From: an uncultured Clostridia bacterium
GTDB taxonomy: Bacteria > Bacillota > Clostridia > TANB77 > CAG-508
NCBI GenBank assembly: GCA_934167965.1
Contig: CAKPMJ010000003.1
Coordinates: 1-64,000, forward strand
Direction: 5' to 3'
DNA: 64,000 nt
Below, in pieces: positions 17,521-26,067 of this stretch. The notes under the pieces were generated by a model that saw only the letters and a list, made by a program, of their open reading frames with translations, ran no database searches and was not told the DNA's origin. A program made the translations under genes and the position numbers. The stretch's first letter is position 1. Each line of letters starts with the position of its first letter.

Positions 17521-17724
17521 TTAATTACCATATGGTAATAATTTCTTAATTGTATTTTCACATGTTTTATCAGCATAAGCGCCTGGGCGTCTTGATGATA
17601 ATTTTTGTCTTTTAGTTTTATTTGCTAATAAATGTCTTCTATTAGCTGTTGTTCTTTTTACTTTACCTGTAGCTGTTAATGAATATCTTTTCTTAGCAGC
17701 TTTGTTTGTTTTCATTTTAGGCAT
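17521..17724 (-). CDS. rpmI: 50S ribosomal protein L35
   Basis: The 67-residue product starts MPKMKTNKAAKKRYSLT and carries the RRHLLANKTKRQKLSSRR core of L35. I chose the ATG at 17724 because GAAAGGAG lies just upstream and MPKMKT is the universal L35 N-terminus; an in-frame upstream start would add six non-homologous residues. It is the middle gene of the IF3 operon. Confidence 0.96.
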   Translation of the reverse strand: MPKMKTNKAAKKRYSLTATGKVKRTTANRRHLLANKTKRQKLSSRRPGAYADKTCENTIKKLLPYGN

Positions 17725-17762
17725 AGTTAAAACTCCTTTCAATTTTTGATTATATATATTAA

Positions 17763-18272
17763 TTAAGCTTTTTTAGCTAGCATAATAAACATATTTTTAC
17801 CTTCTAGTTTAGGTCTTTTTTCTACTACTGAAATATCTGATAATTCTTCAATGAATTTGTTTAGAACTTGCTCACCCATTTTTGAATTATTTATTTCTCT
17901 TCCCCTAAATCTAACTGTTATTTTTAATTTGTTTCCATTTTCAAGAAACTTTCTTGCATTTTTAGCCTTAAATCCAAAGTCATGTTCTTCAATGTTTGGA
18001 GTAATTCTTATTTCCTTTGTTTCAATTACTTTTTGTTTCTTCTTAGCTTCTTTTTCTCTCTTTGCTTGCTCAAATTTATATTTTCCATAATTCATTATCT
18101 TGCAAACTGGTGGCTCTGCATTTGAAGCAACTAATACTAAATCAAGTTTCTTTTCTTCTGCCATTCCTAATGCTTCTCTAAGAGCTATTACTCCTAACTT
18201 TTCTCCATTTTCTCCAATTAATTGAATTTCTTTGGCTCTAATTTGGCCATTTATTGGTAATTCTTGTTTTAT
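17763..18272 (-). CDS. infC: Translation initiation factor IF-3, probable AUA start
   Basis: IF-3 homology extends upstream of the first in-frame ATG: codons from 18272 read KQELPINGQIRAKEI then QLIGENGEKLGVIALREALG, the conserved IF-3 N-terminal domain. No ATG, GTG or TTG occurs in frame before this; the codon at 18272-18270 is ATA, placed 9 nt after GGAGG. IF-3 discriminates against non-canonical start codons and its own gene classically uses AUU for feedback, so an AUA start fits that logic. The resulting 169 residues match the family (about 170-180). The C-terminal domain (VRFRGREINNSKMGEQVL) is complete. Confidence 0.93.
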   Translation of the reverse strand: MKQELPINGQIRAKEIQLIGENGEKLGVIALREALGMAEEKKLDLVLVASNAEPPVCKIMNYGKYKFEQAKREKEAKKKQKVIETKEIRITPNIEEHDFGFKAKNARKFLENGNKLKITVRFRGREINNSKMGEQVLNKFIEELSDISVVEKRPKLEGKNMFIMLAKKA

Positions 18273-18287
18273 GTTAAAACACCTCCA

Positions 18288-18404
18288 TAAAAAAAATTGA
18301 CTTTGTTACAAGTCAATCCACACAAAAATAACATTAATATATTATTATTTTATAACCTTTTTCCACAAAGATAAGGTGAAGAGTGGATAACTCTTTCTTG
18401 TAAC
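18288..18404 (-). promoter_or_regulatory. L20-type leader with attenuator terminator and antiterminator
   Basis: Just upstream of the infC ribosome binding site is an intrinsic terminator: a stem at 18296-18317 followed by eight T on the minus strand. Its loop and arm contain CTTGTAAC, which pairs perfectly with GTTACAAG about 90 nt earlier in the leader (18404-18397). Forming that long-range pairing would break the terminator. This is the architecture of the L20-controlled leader described in Bacillus, where bound L20 favours termination. Confidence 0.75.
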
Positions 18405-18411
18405 GTTTATT

Positions 18412-18440
18412 ATTATAATACATTATGTTATAAATGTCAA
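18412..18440 (-). promoter_or_regulatory. Sigma-A promoter of the infC operon
   Basis: On the minus strand TTGACA (18440-18435) and TATAAT (18417-18412) are both consensus, with a 17-nt spacer. The start would lie just before the attenuator leader. Confidence 0.88.
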
Positions 18441-18474
18441 TATATATAGTAAAATTTTTTCATTTAGAGTTATG

Positions 18475-18503
18475 TTGACTTAACTGGTAAAAAGTGGTAT
18501 AAT
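18475..18503 (+). promoter_or_regulatory. Sigma-A promoter of the 153-residue protein gene
   Basis: TTGACT (18475-18480), a 17-nt spacer and TATAAT (18498-18503), about 50 nt before the start codon. It is divergent to the infC promoter. Confidence 0.85.
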
Positions 18504-18554
18504 AAAAGAGTACTTCAAAATGAAGGCAAAATTATTTTATAAGGAGGTATTCCT

Positions 18555-19016
18555 ATGCGGGAATATAAAGTTTATCATGTTACAAGAAATCTGGCCAAAC
18601 ACGCTTTAGAGCTGGATGACAAACTGTATGGCTCACCGGTTTTAAAAGAAGAAACCGACTGGCCTTTGATCGAAACAGATAAGTATTTGGCTTTGCTCGA
18701 AAATGAGCGGAAACTTTTGATGAGAGGATTGGAGGATTTGGCTTATGTTTTAAGAGAACATAGCAACTTTGTTTCATACAATTTAAAAACATATTCCAAA
18801 GAAGATGCAGATGCGCATATATACCATAAGTTCACGCATCGAACCTTCAATTATATCGAAAAAATTTCCAATTTACTACAGTCAAATTCCCCCGACAACA
18901 TTGATATCAATGTTGCAAAAGCAAGAAGACAGCTTTATGCTATAATTGCTGCCTTAAATGATATTGATGTAAGCATAATTCGTTTTAAAGAATACGCTTC
19001 ATCTAAAGAGGAATAA
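18555..19016 (+). CDS. Hypothetical helical protein, 153 residues
   Basis: The protein is predicted mostly alpha-helical and acidic, with no membrane segment or signal (helices around ETDKYLALLENERKLLMRGL and VAKARRQLYAIIAALNDI). I do not recognise the family. Its base composition is visibly richer in G and C than the flanking genes, with codons such as CGG, CCG and GTC, suggesting recent acquisition. It has its own strong promoter, AAGGAGG before the ATG, and its own terminator, so it is an independent unit beside the coupling ATPase gene. Confidence 0.65.
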   Translation: MREYKVYHVTRNLAKHALELDDKLYGSPVLKEETDWPLIETDKYLALLENERKLLMRGLEDLAYVLREHSNFVSYNLKTYSKEDADAHIYHKFTHRTFNYIEKISNLLQSNSPDNIDINVAKARRQLYAIIAALNDIDVSIIRFKEYASSKEE

Positions 19017-19023
19017 CCTTTTT

Positions 19024-19051
19024 AAAGGACGTTCGAACTAGAATGTCCTTT
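19024..19051 (+). terminator. Terminator of the 153-residue protein gene
   Basis: A stem of AAAGGAC with GTCCTTT, extended by TTC/GAA, is followed by TTTTATTTTATTTTT, 7 nt after the stop. Confidence 0.85.
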
Positions 19052-19096
19052 TATTTTATTTTTCTTATCACTTTTTTACAAATTTTTAAAAAACAC

Positions 19097-19125
19097 TTGT
19101 ATTTTTAGCCATTTTATAGGATAAT
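19097..19125 (+). promoter_or_regulatory. Promoter of the coupling ATPase gene
   Basis: TTGTAT (19097-19102), a 17-nt spacer and GATAAT (19120-19125), about 38 nt before the start codon. Confidence 0.6.
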
Positions 19126-19162
19126 ATATATTGATTAATACAATATTGAAAGGAAGCAATAT

Positions 19163-21514
19163 ATGAAGTTTGTAGATAAAATTTTAAAAAAACTAAATGT
19201 TGATAGAAATAGTTTTGCTACATATATTTTAAGTTTAATAACAATATACATTTTGGTAGATAGAATTGTAGAATTATTATTAATGATATTTACAGGAGTT
19301 TCTTACTCTTATTGGGGACCAATTAAATACACTTTTGCTTTAGCTTGCCCGCTATTTGCATTTCTATTTGCCTGTAGCTCAAAATACGTAGAAAGTAAAG
19401 CATCAAAAATAACATTCTTTTATACATTTGTTATATGTTTTTATATAATAGCATTATCTATGTTTGCCCAGTGGACAAATAGAGGGCTTTGGTTATTATT
19501 TGTATCAGTTCCAAACTATGTAAAAATAGTTACTGAATTTTCCAGCTTAGTTAGACCTGCATTTAGTGCAATAGCATTATATTTTCCATTAGTCTCTATA
19601 TTCCCTTTAGTTTCTAAACTTATATTAGATATAGATGATACAAGAAATATGACTAAATCAATTGAGGACTTTCCTGGAATTAGCTTATCAGATAAAAAAG
19701 CAGCTCATGGGCCTTATGCATGTGATGTGTGTTTCCTTAAAGATGCTGATGTCGGAAAGAAAATTACATTTTCTGAAGCTCGTAGATTTCAATCTTTACT
19801 TGTTTGTGGAGCATCTGGTACTGGAAAAACCGCAATGGTATTTGAGCCAATAATAGCACAAGATATTGAGAAGAAATACTTCTTTAGAGAAGCTGCAAAA
19901 GAACTTGGATTCACTTCACTAAAAACAGGTATTGCAAATTTATCAGCACCATATAGTAATGAATATTTAAATGAAAACTTTACTTTAAATATGTTATCAC
20001 CTGCTTTTGGAAAAGAAACATTATTTAAAACATTTATGAAAAAAGCTATATTATCTACTTCTCCAGAACTAGTATACAGAGATTTAGGTATTACATATAT
20101 GTCTCCTGATTATGAAACAATTTCTAACATGATGAGCATATGTGATAATTATGATATAAAATATAAATTAATTGACCCTTTACAGCCAGAAAAATCAATT
20201 GGTATAAATCCATTTGTATATGATGATCCATCAAAAATTGCAATGACAATTTCTACCACACTACAAGGTATTTCTACTTCTGATGCTAGCGGTAAAGATT
20301 CATACAGAGAAGATATTACTATTCAAATAATAGAAAATCTTTCTATACTTTTAAAAGTAATGTATCCTAAATTAAATGATGGTAAGTTACCTAATATGGA
20401 AGATTTATTGACACTACTTTCTAATTTTGAACTAGTTGAAAAAATGTGTGAAATTATGAAAAAAGATGAAGAACTTAAAGAAAAATACCAAATACAACTT
20501 GCATATTTTAAAAGAAATTTCTACGCTGATGGAAAAGGCAAACAAGAAACAGAGAAAAATTCTTATTATATTACAAGTAGACTTGAGAACTTGCTTAGAG
20601 CTCCAAGCATAAAAAATATTTTATGTAATAGACACAACAATATTAATTTTGATGATATGTTAAAAAATGGTGAAATCGTTTTCTTATGTACAAGACGTGG
20701 AGAAACAGGAAAAATTGCTCACAAATCATTTGGACTATTCTTCCTTCTTTCAATGCAAAACGCTGTGCTTAGAAGACCTGGAAATGAAAATTCAAGAATA
20801 CCAAATTTCTTATACATTGATGAATTCCCTGACTTCTTATGCAAAGATACAGAAACAATGTTTACAATGTATAGAAAATATAAAGTTGCAACTACAATTT
20901 CTGCACAAAGTATTTCTATGATTGCACAGGCAAATTCATTATCTTCTGATGGTGATCAAAATGTTCATATTGGATTTAATAGCCCTGTTCTTGCTAACTG
21001 CGCAAGTAAAGTATTTACAGGTGGAGCATCTATTGATGAACTTAACTGGTGGTCTAATGAAATCGGTAAATGGAAACAATGGAAATTTGATCAAGACTAT
21101 GATGCAGCCAAAGATGAAATGTCTTCTAAACTTGGAAAACCATCATTCTCTTATATAATAAAAATGCAACCTAATAGACTACAGGCATTAGCTCAAAATA
21201 AATGTGGATTTAAGATTATGAATGATATTGGTAGACATGATATAGGTGAAGGTACACTTAATTATGTAGGATCAAAATACAAAGAAAAACATCCTATTAA
21301 AAAATATAATTTTACAAAATATTTGAATACTACAAGTACAACTGATGATCATTTAGATGGTGATAGTAATAGTAAATCTAAAAAATTCAATCCTAAAAAA
21401 GTTGATTTTATAGATGAAAATGATGAATTTAATCCAATTCAAAATAATGATTCAAAATTTATATTTGATAATGATGATGCAATTATTGTTAATTTAAAAC
21501 CTGATAAAAAATAA
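19163..21514 (+). CDS. VirD4/TraG-family type IV coupling ATPase, solitary
   Basis: The 783-residue protein has four predicted N-terminal membrane segments (about 20-155) and a VirD4/TraG P-loop ATPase domain. It shows Walker A GASGTGKT (216-223), Walker B FLYIDEFPDF (about 549-558) and the downstream TTISAQSISMIAQ segment. A large all-helical insertion lies between them, and the C-terminal tail is Asp/Asn/Lys-rich. Such proteins pump DNA-relaxase complexes or protein substrates into a type IV secretion channel. No relaxase, VirB4, VirB6 or integrase is nearby; flanking genes are chromosomal. It may be a relic of an integrated element or part of a scattered secretion system. AAAGG precedes the ATG. 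Confidence 0.85.
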   Translation: MKFVDKILKKLNVDRNSFATYILSLITIYILVDRIVELLLMIFTGVSYSYWGPIKYTFALACPLFAFLFACSSKYVESKASKITFFYTFVICFYIIALSMFAQWTNRGLWLLFVSVPNYVKIVTEFSSLVRPAFSAIALYFPLVSIFPLVSKLILDIDDTRNMTKSIEDFPGISLSDKKAAHGPYACDVCFLKDADVGKKITFSEARRFQSLLVCGASGTGKTAMVFEPIIAQDIEKKYFFREAAKELGFTSLKTGIANLSAPYSNEYLNENFTLNMLSPAFGKETLFKTFMKKAILSTSPELVYRDLGITYMSPDYETISNMMSICDNYDIKYKLIDPLQPEKSIGINPFVYDDPSKIAMTISTTLQGISTSDASGKDSYREDITIQIIENLSILLKVMYPKLNDGKLPNMEDLLTLLSNFELVEKMCEIMKKDEELKEKYQIQLAYFKRNFYADGKGKQETEKNSYYITSRLENLLRAPSIKNILCNRHNNINFDDMLKNGEIVFLCTRRGETGKIAHKSFGLFFLLSMQNAVLRRPGNENSRIPNFLYIDEFPDFLCKDTETMFTMYRKYKVATTISAQSISMIAQANSLSSDGDQNVHIGFNSPVLANCASKVFTGGASIDELNWWSNEIGKWKQWKFDQDYDAAKDEMSSKLGKPSFSYIIKMQPNRLQALAQNKCGFKIMNDIGRHDIGEGTLNYVGSKYKEKHPIKKYNFTKYLNTTSTTDDHLDGDSNSKSKKFNPKKVDFIDENDEFNPIQNNDSKFIFDNDDAIIVNLKPDKK

Positions 21515-21550
21515 AAATTAAGAAGGAAAATATTTTCCTTCTTAATTTTT
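21513..21550. terminator. Perfect 38-bp palindrome, shared convergent terminator
   Basis: Every base from 21513 to 21550 pairs with its partner around a centre at 21531/21532. Both ends carry the A/T runs needed for termination in each direction. The palindrome overlaps the stop codons of both convergent genes. Confidence 0.85.
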
Positions 21551-22406
21551 ATATATTAATATTTATCAATTGTAACACAATTCCTGAAAGTACACCTATT
21601 CCATAAATTAAAGACATAATTCCTATATTTTGTTTAACATTTTTATTCGTTCTAAACAAAATAATTAATCCTACTCCTGCTCCTGTAAGCAATCCTGCAA
21701 TTAATGAAGCTGCATTTATAACATTTTGAATATACAAATTTGTAATTATAACTGAAGCTGCACAATTAGGAATAAGTCCAACTAAACTTGAAACTACAGG
21801 TCCAAGTACTGTATTATTTCCAATGAAACTTGCAATATGATCTTGTCCTACAAATTCTACAATAATATTTATAACTAGAGTAACTATAAAAATATAAACT
21901 AATATATTTAAAGTATGTTTTAAAGATGACTTAAATATCCCTTCTTCATGGCAATGGCATTTGTCATGCTCACACAAATCAATAATCTTTTCTTCTTCAT
22001 CTTTCCCCTTACTACTTAGTCTTATTACTAAATCTATAATAAATCCTGCTATAATTGCAATCACTAATTTTATTCCTAATATTTTCATAATAACACTAAA
22101 TTCTACTTGCTCTGATAGGAATATTGGCAACATTTCATCTGATGTAGATAAATATACAGCAATTAAAGTCCCTAAACTTATTACTCTTGTTGCATAAAGA
22201 TTTGTTGCTGATGCTGAGAATCCACATTGTGGTATTATTCCAACAATTCCTCCAATTAAAGGTCCCCATTTTCCTGATTTTTTTATTGTTTGCTTTGCAT
22301 GCTCACTTGTCTTATTTTCTATATATTCCATTATTAAATATGTTATATATAAAAACGGTACCAATTTTAGTACATCAATTATCGTATCTAATAAGATGTC
22401 TATCAT
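21549..22406 (-). CDS. Putative 10-TM heavy-metal exporter (ArsP_2-like permease)
   Basis: The 285-residue membrane protein has two homologous halves, each with a signature loop: IIPQCGFSASATNLYAT (about 58-73) and LIPNCAASVIITNLYI in the second half. This arrangement is characteristic of the putative 10TM heavy-metal exporter family (ArsP_2, formerly DUF2899). The cytoplasmic linker between halves holds a Cys/His cluster, CEHDKCHCH (145-153), a likely metal-binding site. Transport of arsenic or manganese-like ions has been suggested for relatives; the substrate here is unknown. It lies 12 nt downstream of the sensor kinase gene. Confidence 0.75.
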   Translation of the reverse strand: MIDILLDTIIDVLKLVPFLYITYLIMEYIENKTSEHAKQTIKKSGKWGPLIGGIVGIIPQCGFSASATNLYATRVISLGTLIAVYLSTSDEMLPIFLSEQVEFSVIMKILGIKLVIAIIAGFIIDLVIRLSSKGKDEEEKIIDLCEHDKCHCHEEGIFKSSLKHTLNILVYIFIVTLVINIIVEFVGQDHIASFIGNNTVLGPVVSSLVGLIPNCAASVIITNLYIQNVINAASLIAGLLTGAGVGLIILFRTNKNVKQNIGIMSLIYGIGVLSGIVLQLININI

Positions 22407-22418
22407 AATTCTCCTCTC

Positions 22419-23744
22419 TTAGTTCTTTGTTGGAATTTTTATTACAACCTCTGTTCCCTTTCCAACTTCACTTTTTATATTAATACTTCCTCCATTTTTG
22501 TCCAAAATTTCTTTAGCTATTGAAAGTCCTAAGCCTGTCCCACCTAATTCTCTAGTTCTTGCTTTGTCAACTCTATAAAATCTTTCAAATATTCTATGCA
22601 AATCTTCTTCAGGTATTCCTATTCCATTATCTATGACTTTTATATAAGCATCACTATATACAAATCCAACATAAATTTTTATGTTTCCATTATCAGGAGT
22701 ATATTTTATACTGTTTGTAAGTATGTTTAATATAACTCTTTGTATATCATCTTTATCCGCATAAACTGGTGGTACATCTGCTGTAACAAAACATTCAATA
22801 CTATGATTTTTCTTTTTTATTTCTATTGCTAATTTATTTTGGCAATCCTTTGCCAATTCTCCTAAATCAAAACTTTCCTTTTTAGTTTTCTTTTGGTTGC
22901 TATCAATTCTTGAAAGTTCTAATAGATCTGTAACAAGTCTTGCCATTCTTCTAGCTTCTGATGATACTACTTTTAAAAACTCTCTTGTCGTTTCTTTATC
23001 ATAATCCCCCTCTAAAAGTGTATCTGTATAACCCATTATTGACGTAATTGGAGTTTTTAACTCATGTGATACATCTGCAACAAATTCTTTTCTCATAATG
23101 TCTAATCTTACATGCTCTGTTATATCTTGAATTACAGCTATTATTCCTTCTGGCTTATTATTTTCTTCATTTCTAAATGGTGCAAACAATACATTTACAG
23201 ACTTGTCCCCTACATCTATTTTCTTTTCCATTGATGTCCAATCTTCTAAGTATATTAACTTTTCCATGTTAATATCTAAATTAAATTTATTAAATACATC
23301 TTCAAAAGTATAATCTTCTGGTGATATTTTTAATAATCTTTTTGCTGCTGGATTTATAAGGTCTATTTTTCCATCTATATCAAATGCAATAATTCCCTCT
23401 GTCATGTGTAATAATCTCTTTTTAAGTTCTGCATCCTCTGCCTTTTCTTTCTTTTCTTTGCTTTCTATCATTTTTTTTAATGGATATATTACCATTTTTG
23501 ATAAATATATTGAAAGCACTATTGTTATAATAGCAAATATTGACATTCCTAATATCAATGCAGTATTAATATCTTTTTTCAAGATACTGTAATTTTCCTG
23601 TACTTGTTTAATATCTGTTATTTGGCCATTATTTATTTGTTCTTGTACTAACTCTAATTTGTTTTGAAAAGCAAACCCTAATGTTGCAACTGTTATTAAT
23701 TCTAAAATAAATATTATTATTATTAGTCTAAATGGTTTATTCAC
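22419..23744 (-). CDS. PhoR/WalK-type sensor histidine kinase
   Basis: The 441-residue protein has two transmembrane helices flanking a short (about 35-residue) extracellular loop, then a PAS domain, a HisKA domain with the phospho-acceptor VSHELKTPITSIMGY (His about 227), and an HATPase domain with N, G1 (IDNGIGIPEEDL) and G2 (GGTGLGLSIAKEI) boxes. Architecture matches PhoR. It starts with GTG inside the last codons of murG (GTGA overlap), so it is translated with the cell-wall cluster. No response regulator is adjacent, which is unusual for PhoR-type kinases. Confidence 0.9.
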   Translation of the reverse strand: MNKPFRLIIIIFILELITVATLGFAFQNKLELVQEQINNGQITDIKQVQENYSILKKDINTALILGMSIFAIITIVLSIYLSKMVIYPLKKMIESKEKKEKAEDAELKKRLLHMTEGIIAFDIDGKIDLINPAAKRLLKISPEDYTFEDVFNKFNLDINMEKLIYLEDWTSMEKKIDVGDKSVNVLFAPFRNEENNKPEGIIAVIQDITEHVRLDIMRKEFVADVSHELKTPITSIMGYTDTLLEGDYDKETTREFLKVVSSEARRMARLVTDLLELSRIDSNQKKTKKESFDLGELAKDCQNKLAIEIKKKNHSIECFVTADVPPVYADKDDIQRVILNILTNSIKYTPDNGNIKIYVGFVYSDAYIKVIDNGIGIPEEDLHRIFERFYRVDKARTRELGGTGLGLSIAKEILDKNGGSINIKSEVGKGTEVVIKIPTKN

Positions 23745-24871
23745 TTTTGCACCTCTTTATTTAATACTTTTTTAATTTCATTATAAATTTTTTCTTCTAC
23801 ATTTGATGTAGAAACTTTCATTGCATTTTCTCCCATTTCTTTGCAAACCTGTTTATCTAAAATAATGCTATTTATAGTATTATTTAGTATTTCTCCATTT
23901 AAACTATCATTTGTTATAATCTTTGCTGCACCTATATTTTCTAATACTCTTGCATTATACATTTGATGATCATTGCTTACATTAGGTAGTGGTATTAAAA
24001 TAGATGCTTTACCTAAATCTGATATTTCAGTTATAGTCATTGCTCCTGACCTTGCTACTATAACATCTGAAATATTTTCTGCTTCTTCCATATTATATAT
24101 ATATGGAACAATCTTAGTATTTTCAATATTCTCTATATTTATTTGTTTTTTGCTTAATTCTTCTTTTATTAAATCATATTGTTTTGGTCCTGTTGCCCAA
24201 AGTATTTGGTAATTTAGATTTAACTTATTTTCTATTATTTGAATTATCGCTTCATTTATTTTTTGAGCTCCTTGACTTCCACCAAAAATTAATATTATAG
24301 GCTTTGTTTCTGTAAGCCCTATATTTTTAATTATATTTAACTTTTCATTTATACCATAGTCTTGTTTTTTTATTTTTACTGGAGTTCCAGTAAATACAAC
24401 ATTTTTACAATTCGTAATTCTTTTTTCTGCATCTTTAAATGACACAAGCACAGCATCTGATTTTTTTGCTAGCATTTTTATTGCCTTACCAGGAAATGCA
24501 TTGCTTTCATGTAACACTACTGGTATATTATATTTTTTTGCAGCTAATACTACTGCTCCACATATATATCCACCTGTACCAATTACAACATCAGGCTTAA
24601 ATTCTTTTACTATTTTTTTAGCTTCACCTATTCCTTTAAATGTTTTATATAACTTTTTAAAATTGTCTATAGAAATCTTTTTACTTAATCCATAAGCATC
24701 TATAGTTTTTAATCCATATCCAGCTCTTGGTACTAAATCATTTTCTAGTCCTCTAGTTGTCCCTATAAATATAATCTCTGAATCTTTTTCTTCTTCTTTT
24801 ATTTTATTTGCTATTGCTATTCCTGGATTTATATGTCCTCCAGTTCCCGCTGCTGCAATTATAACTCTCAT
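23741..24871 (-). CDS. murG: UDP-GlcNAc--lipid I GlcNAc transferase (lipid II synthesis)
   Basis: The 376-residue GT28 enzyme shows GTGGHINPGIAIA at its N-terminus, the acceptor-site GTGGYICGAVVLAA and HESNAFPGKA, and the donor-site GGSQGAQKIN and PLPNVSNDHQMYNA. It adds GlcNAc to lipid I on the cytoplasmic membrane face to make lipid II. It lies 33 nt after ftsW and overlaps the downstream histidine kinase start by 4 nt. Confidence 0.95.
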   Translation of the reverse strand: MRVIIAAAGTGGHINPGIAIANKIKEEEKDSEIIFIGTTRGLENDLVPRAGYGLKTIDAYGLSKKISIDNFKKLYKTFKGIGEAKKIVKEFKPDVVIGTGGYICGAVVLAAKKYNIPVVLHESNAFPGKAIKMLAKKSDAVLVSFKDAEKRITNCKNVVFTGTPVKIKKQDYGINEKLNIIKNIGLTETKPIILIFGGSQGAQKINEAIIQIIENKLNLNYQILWATGPKQYDLIKEELSKKQINIENIENTKIVPYIYNMEEAENISDVIVARSGAMTITEISDLGKASILIPLPNVSNDHQMYNARVLENIGAAKIITNDSLNGEILNNTINSIILDKQVCKEMGENAMKVSTSNVEEKIYNEIKKVLNKEVQK

Positions 24872-24904
24872 TATTCTATCTCCCTTACTTTAATGTATTA
24901 TGCT

Positions 24905-26038
24905 TTATTTCCGTGCTCTAGAAATATTAAGCAATATTCCAACCTCACACATTATAATAAATAAAGCTGTACCTCCATAACTAAAAAACGGAAGTGGCAT
25001 TCCTGTTGCAGGCATTGAAGATGTTACAACTGCAATATTAATAATAACTTGTAATGCAAACAATGACGTTATTCCAATAGCCAAAAGGCTACCAAACATA
25101 TCAGGGGCCTTCATAGCAATTAAAATTCCTCTCCAGATTAATATTGCAAATAAAATTATAACAAATACACAGCCTACAAATCCAAGTTCTTCTGCTAATA
25201 CAGAAAATATAAAGTCATTTTGTGGTTCTGGCAAATATAAATATTTTTGTTTACTTTGACCTAAACCTAGACCAAATAGTCCTCCTGAACCTATTGCATA
25301 TAAACTTTGGATAACTTGCCATCCATCTCCTAATTGATCACTCCAAGGATCTAAAAATGTAGTTACTCTCTTTAGTCTGTATGCTGAATTTATAATTATA
25401 TATATAAGTCCTGGTATTCCAACACATAAACCAGGCACTACCATTTGCCATAGTTTACACCCTGCAAATACCATCATCAAAATACAAATTCCTGCAATTA
25501 CCAAAGTAGCACTTAAGTGTGGCTCTAGCATCAATAATAATGCTATTGGCACTAAATATAATATATGTTTTACTATTCCTTTAAAAAATCCACCTAATTC
25601 ATCTCTATCTCTAGTTAATACTGTAGCATATAATATTATCATTAGTAATTTCACTAATTCTGATGGCTGAAAAGATGATATACCTGGTATCATTATCCAT
25701 CTTTTTGCACCATTTACTTCTTTTCCTATTAATAATACTAAAATTAGTAATGCTATTGATATAAAATACCCTAGTCTATATACTTTCTTATAAAATCTGT
25801 AATCAATTTTTGAAATTGAAAACATTGCAAATAGACCCAATACAGCAAAAAGAAGTTGTCTTATAAAATAAGCATAACTACTTGATCCTTCTGAAATTGC
25901 TGTTGGTGAACTTGCTGATAGAACCATTATTAGTCCCAATGATAAAAGCAAAAAAACAGTGATTAATAGTGTGTAGTCTATTGAATTATTTAAAAAACTT
26001 GAAAAACTTTTCTTAGTTTTTTTCACCTTAAATCTCAT
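24905..26038 (-). CDS. ftsW: SEDS-family peptidoglycan polymerase FtsW/SpoVE
   Basis: The 377-residue protein has about ten membrane segments and the SEDS motifs FQPSELVKLLMI, LLMLEPHLSATLVIA, FIFSVLAEELGF and the terminal PATGMPLPFFSYGG. With a partner class B PBP it polymerises lipid II during division; in spore formers the same locus can encode SpoVE. Position between mraY and murG matches the division and cell wall cluster, but murD is not present between them. Confidence 0.92.
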   Translation of the reverse strand: MRFKVKKTKKSFSSFLNNSIDYTLLITVFLLLSLGLIMVLSASSPTAISEGSSSYAYFIRQLLFAVLGLFAMFSISKIDYRFYKKVYRLGYFISIALLILVLLIGKEVNGAKRWIMIPGISSFQPSELVKLLMIILYATVLTRDRDELGGFFKGIVKHILYLVPIALLLMLEPHLSATLVIAGICILMMVFAGCKLWQMVVPGLCVGIPGLIYIIINSAYRLKRVTTFLDPWSDQLGDGWQVIQSLYAIGSGGLFGLGLGQSKQKYLYLPEPQNDFIFSVLAEELGFVGCVFVIILFAILIWRGILIAMKAPDMFGSLLAIGITSLFALQVIINIAVVTSSMPATGMPLPFFSYGGTALFIIMCEVGILLNISRARK

Positions 26039-26067
26039 TCCTTCCTAAGAGATATTCTTTAGCATAT

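Noticed and set aside
18165..18272. Calling infC from the internal ATG at 18164
   Set aside because: Clear IF-3 N-terminal domain sequence precedes it in the same frame, so that start would truncate the protein.
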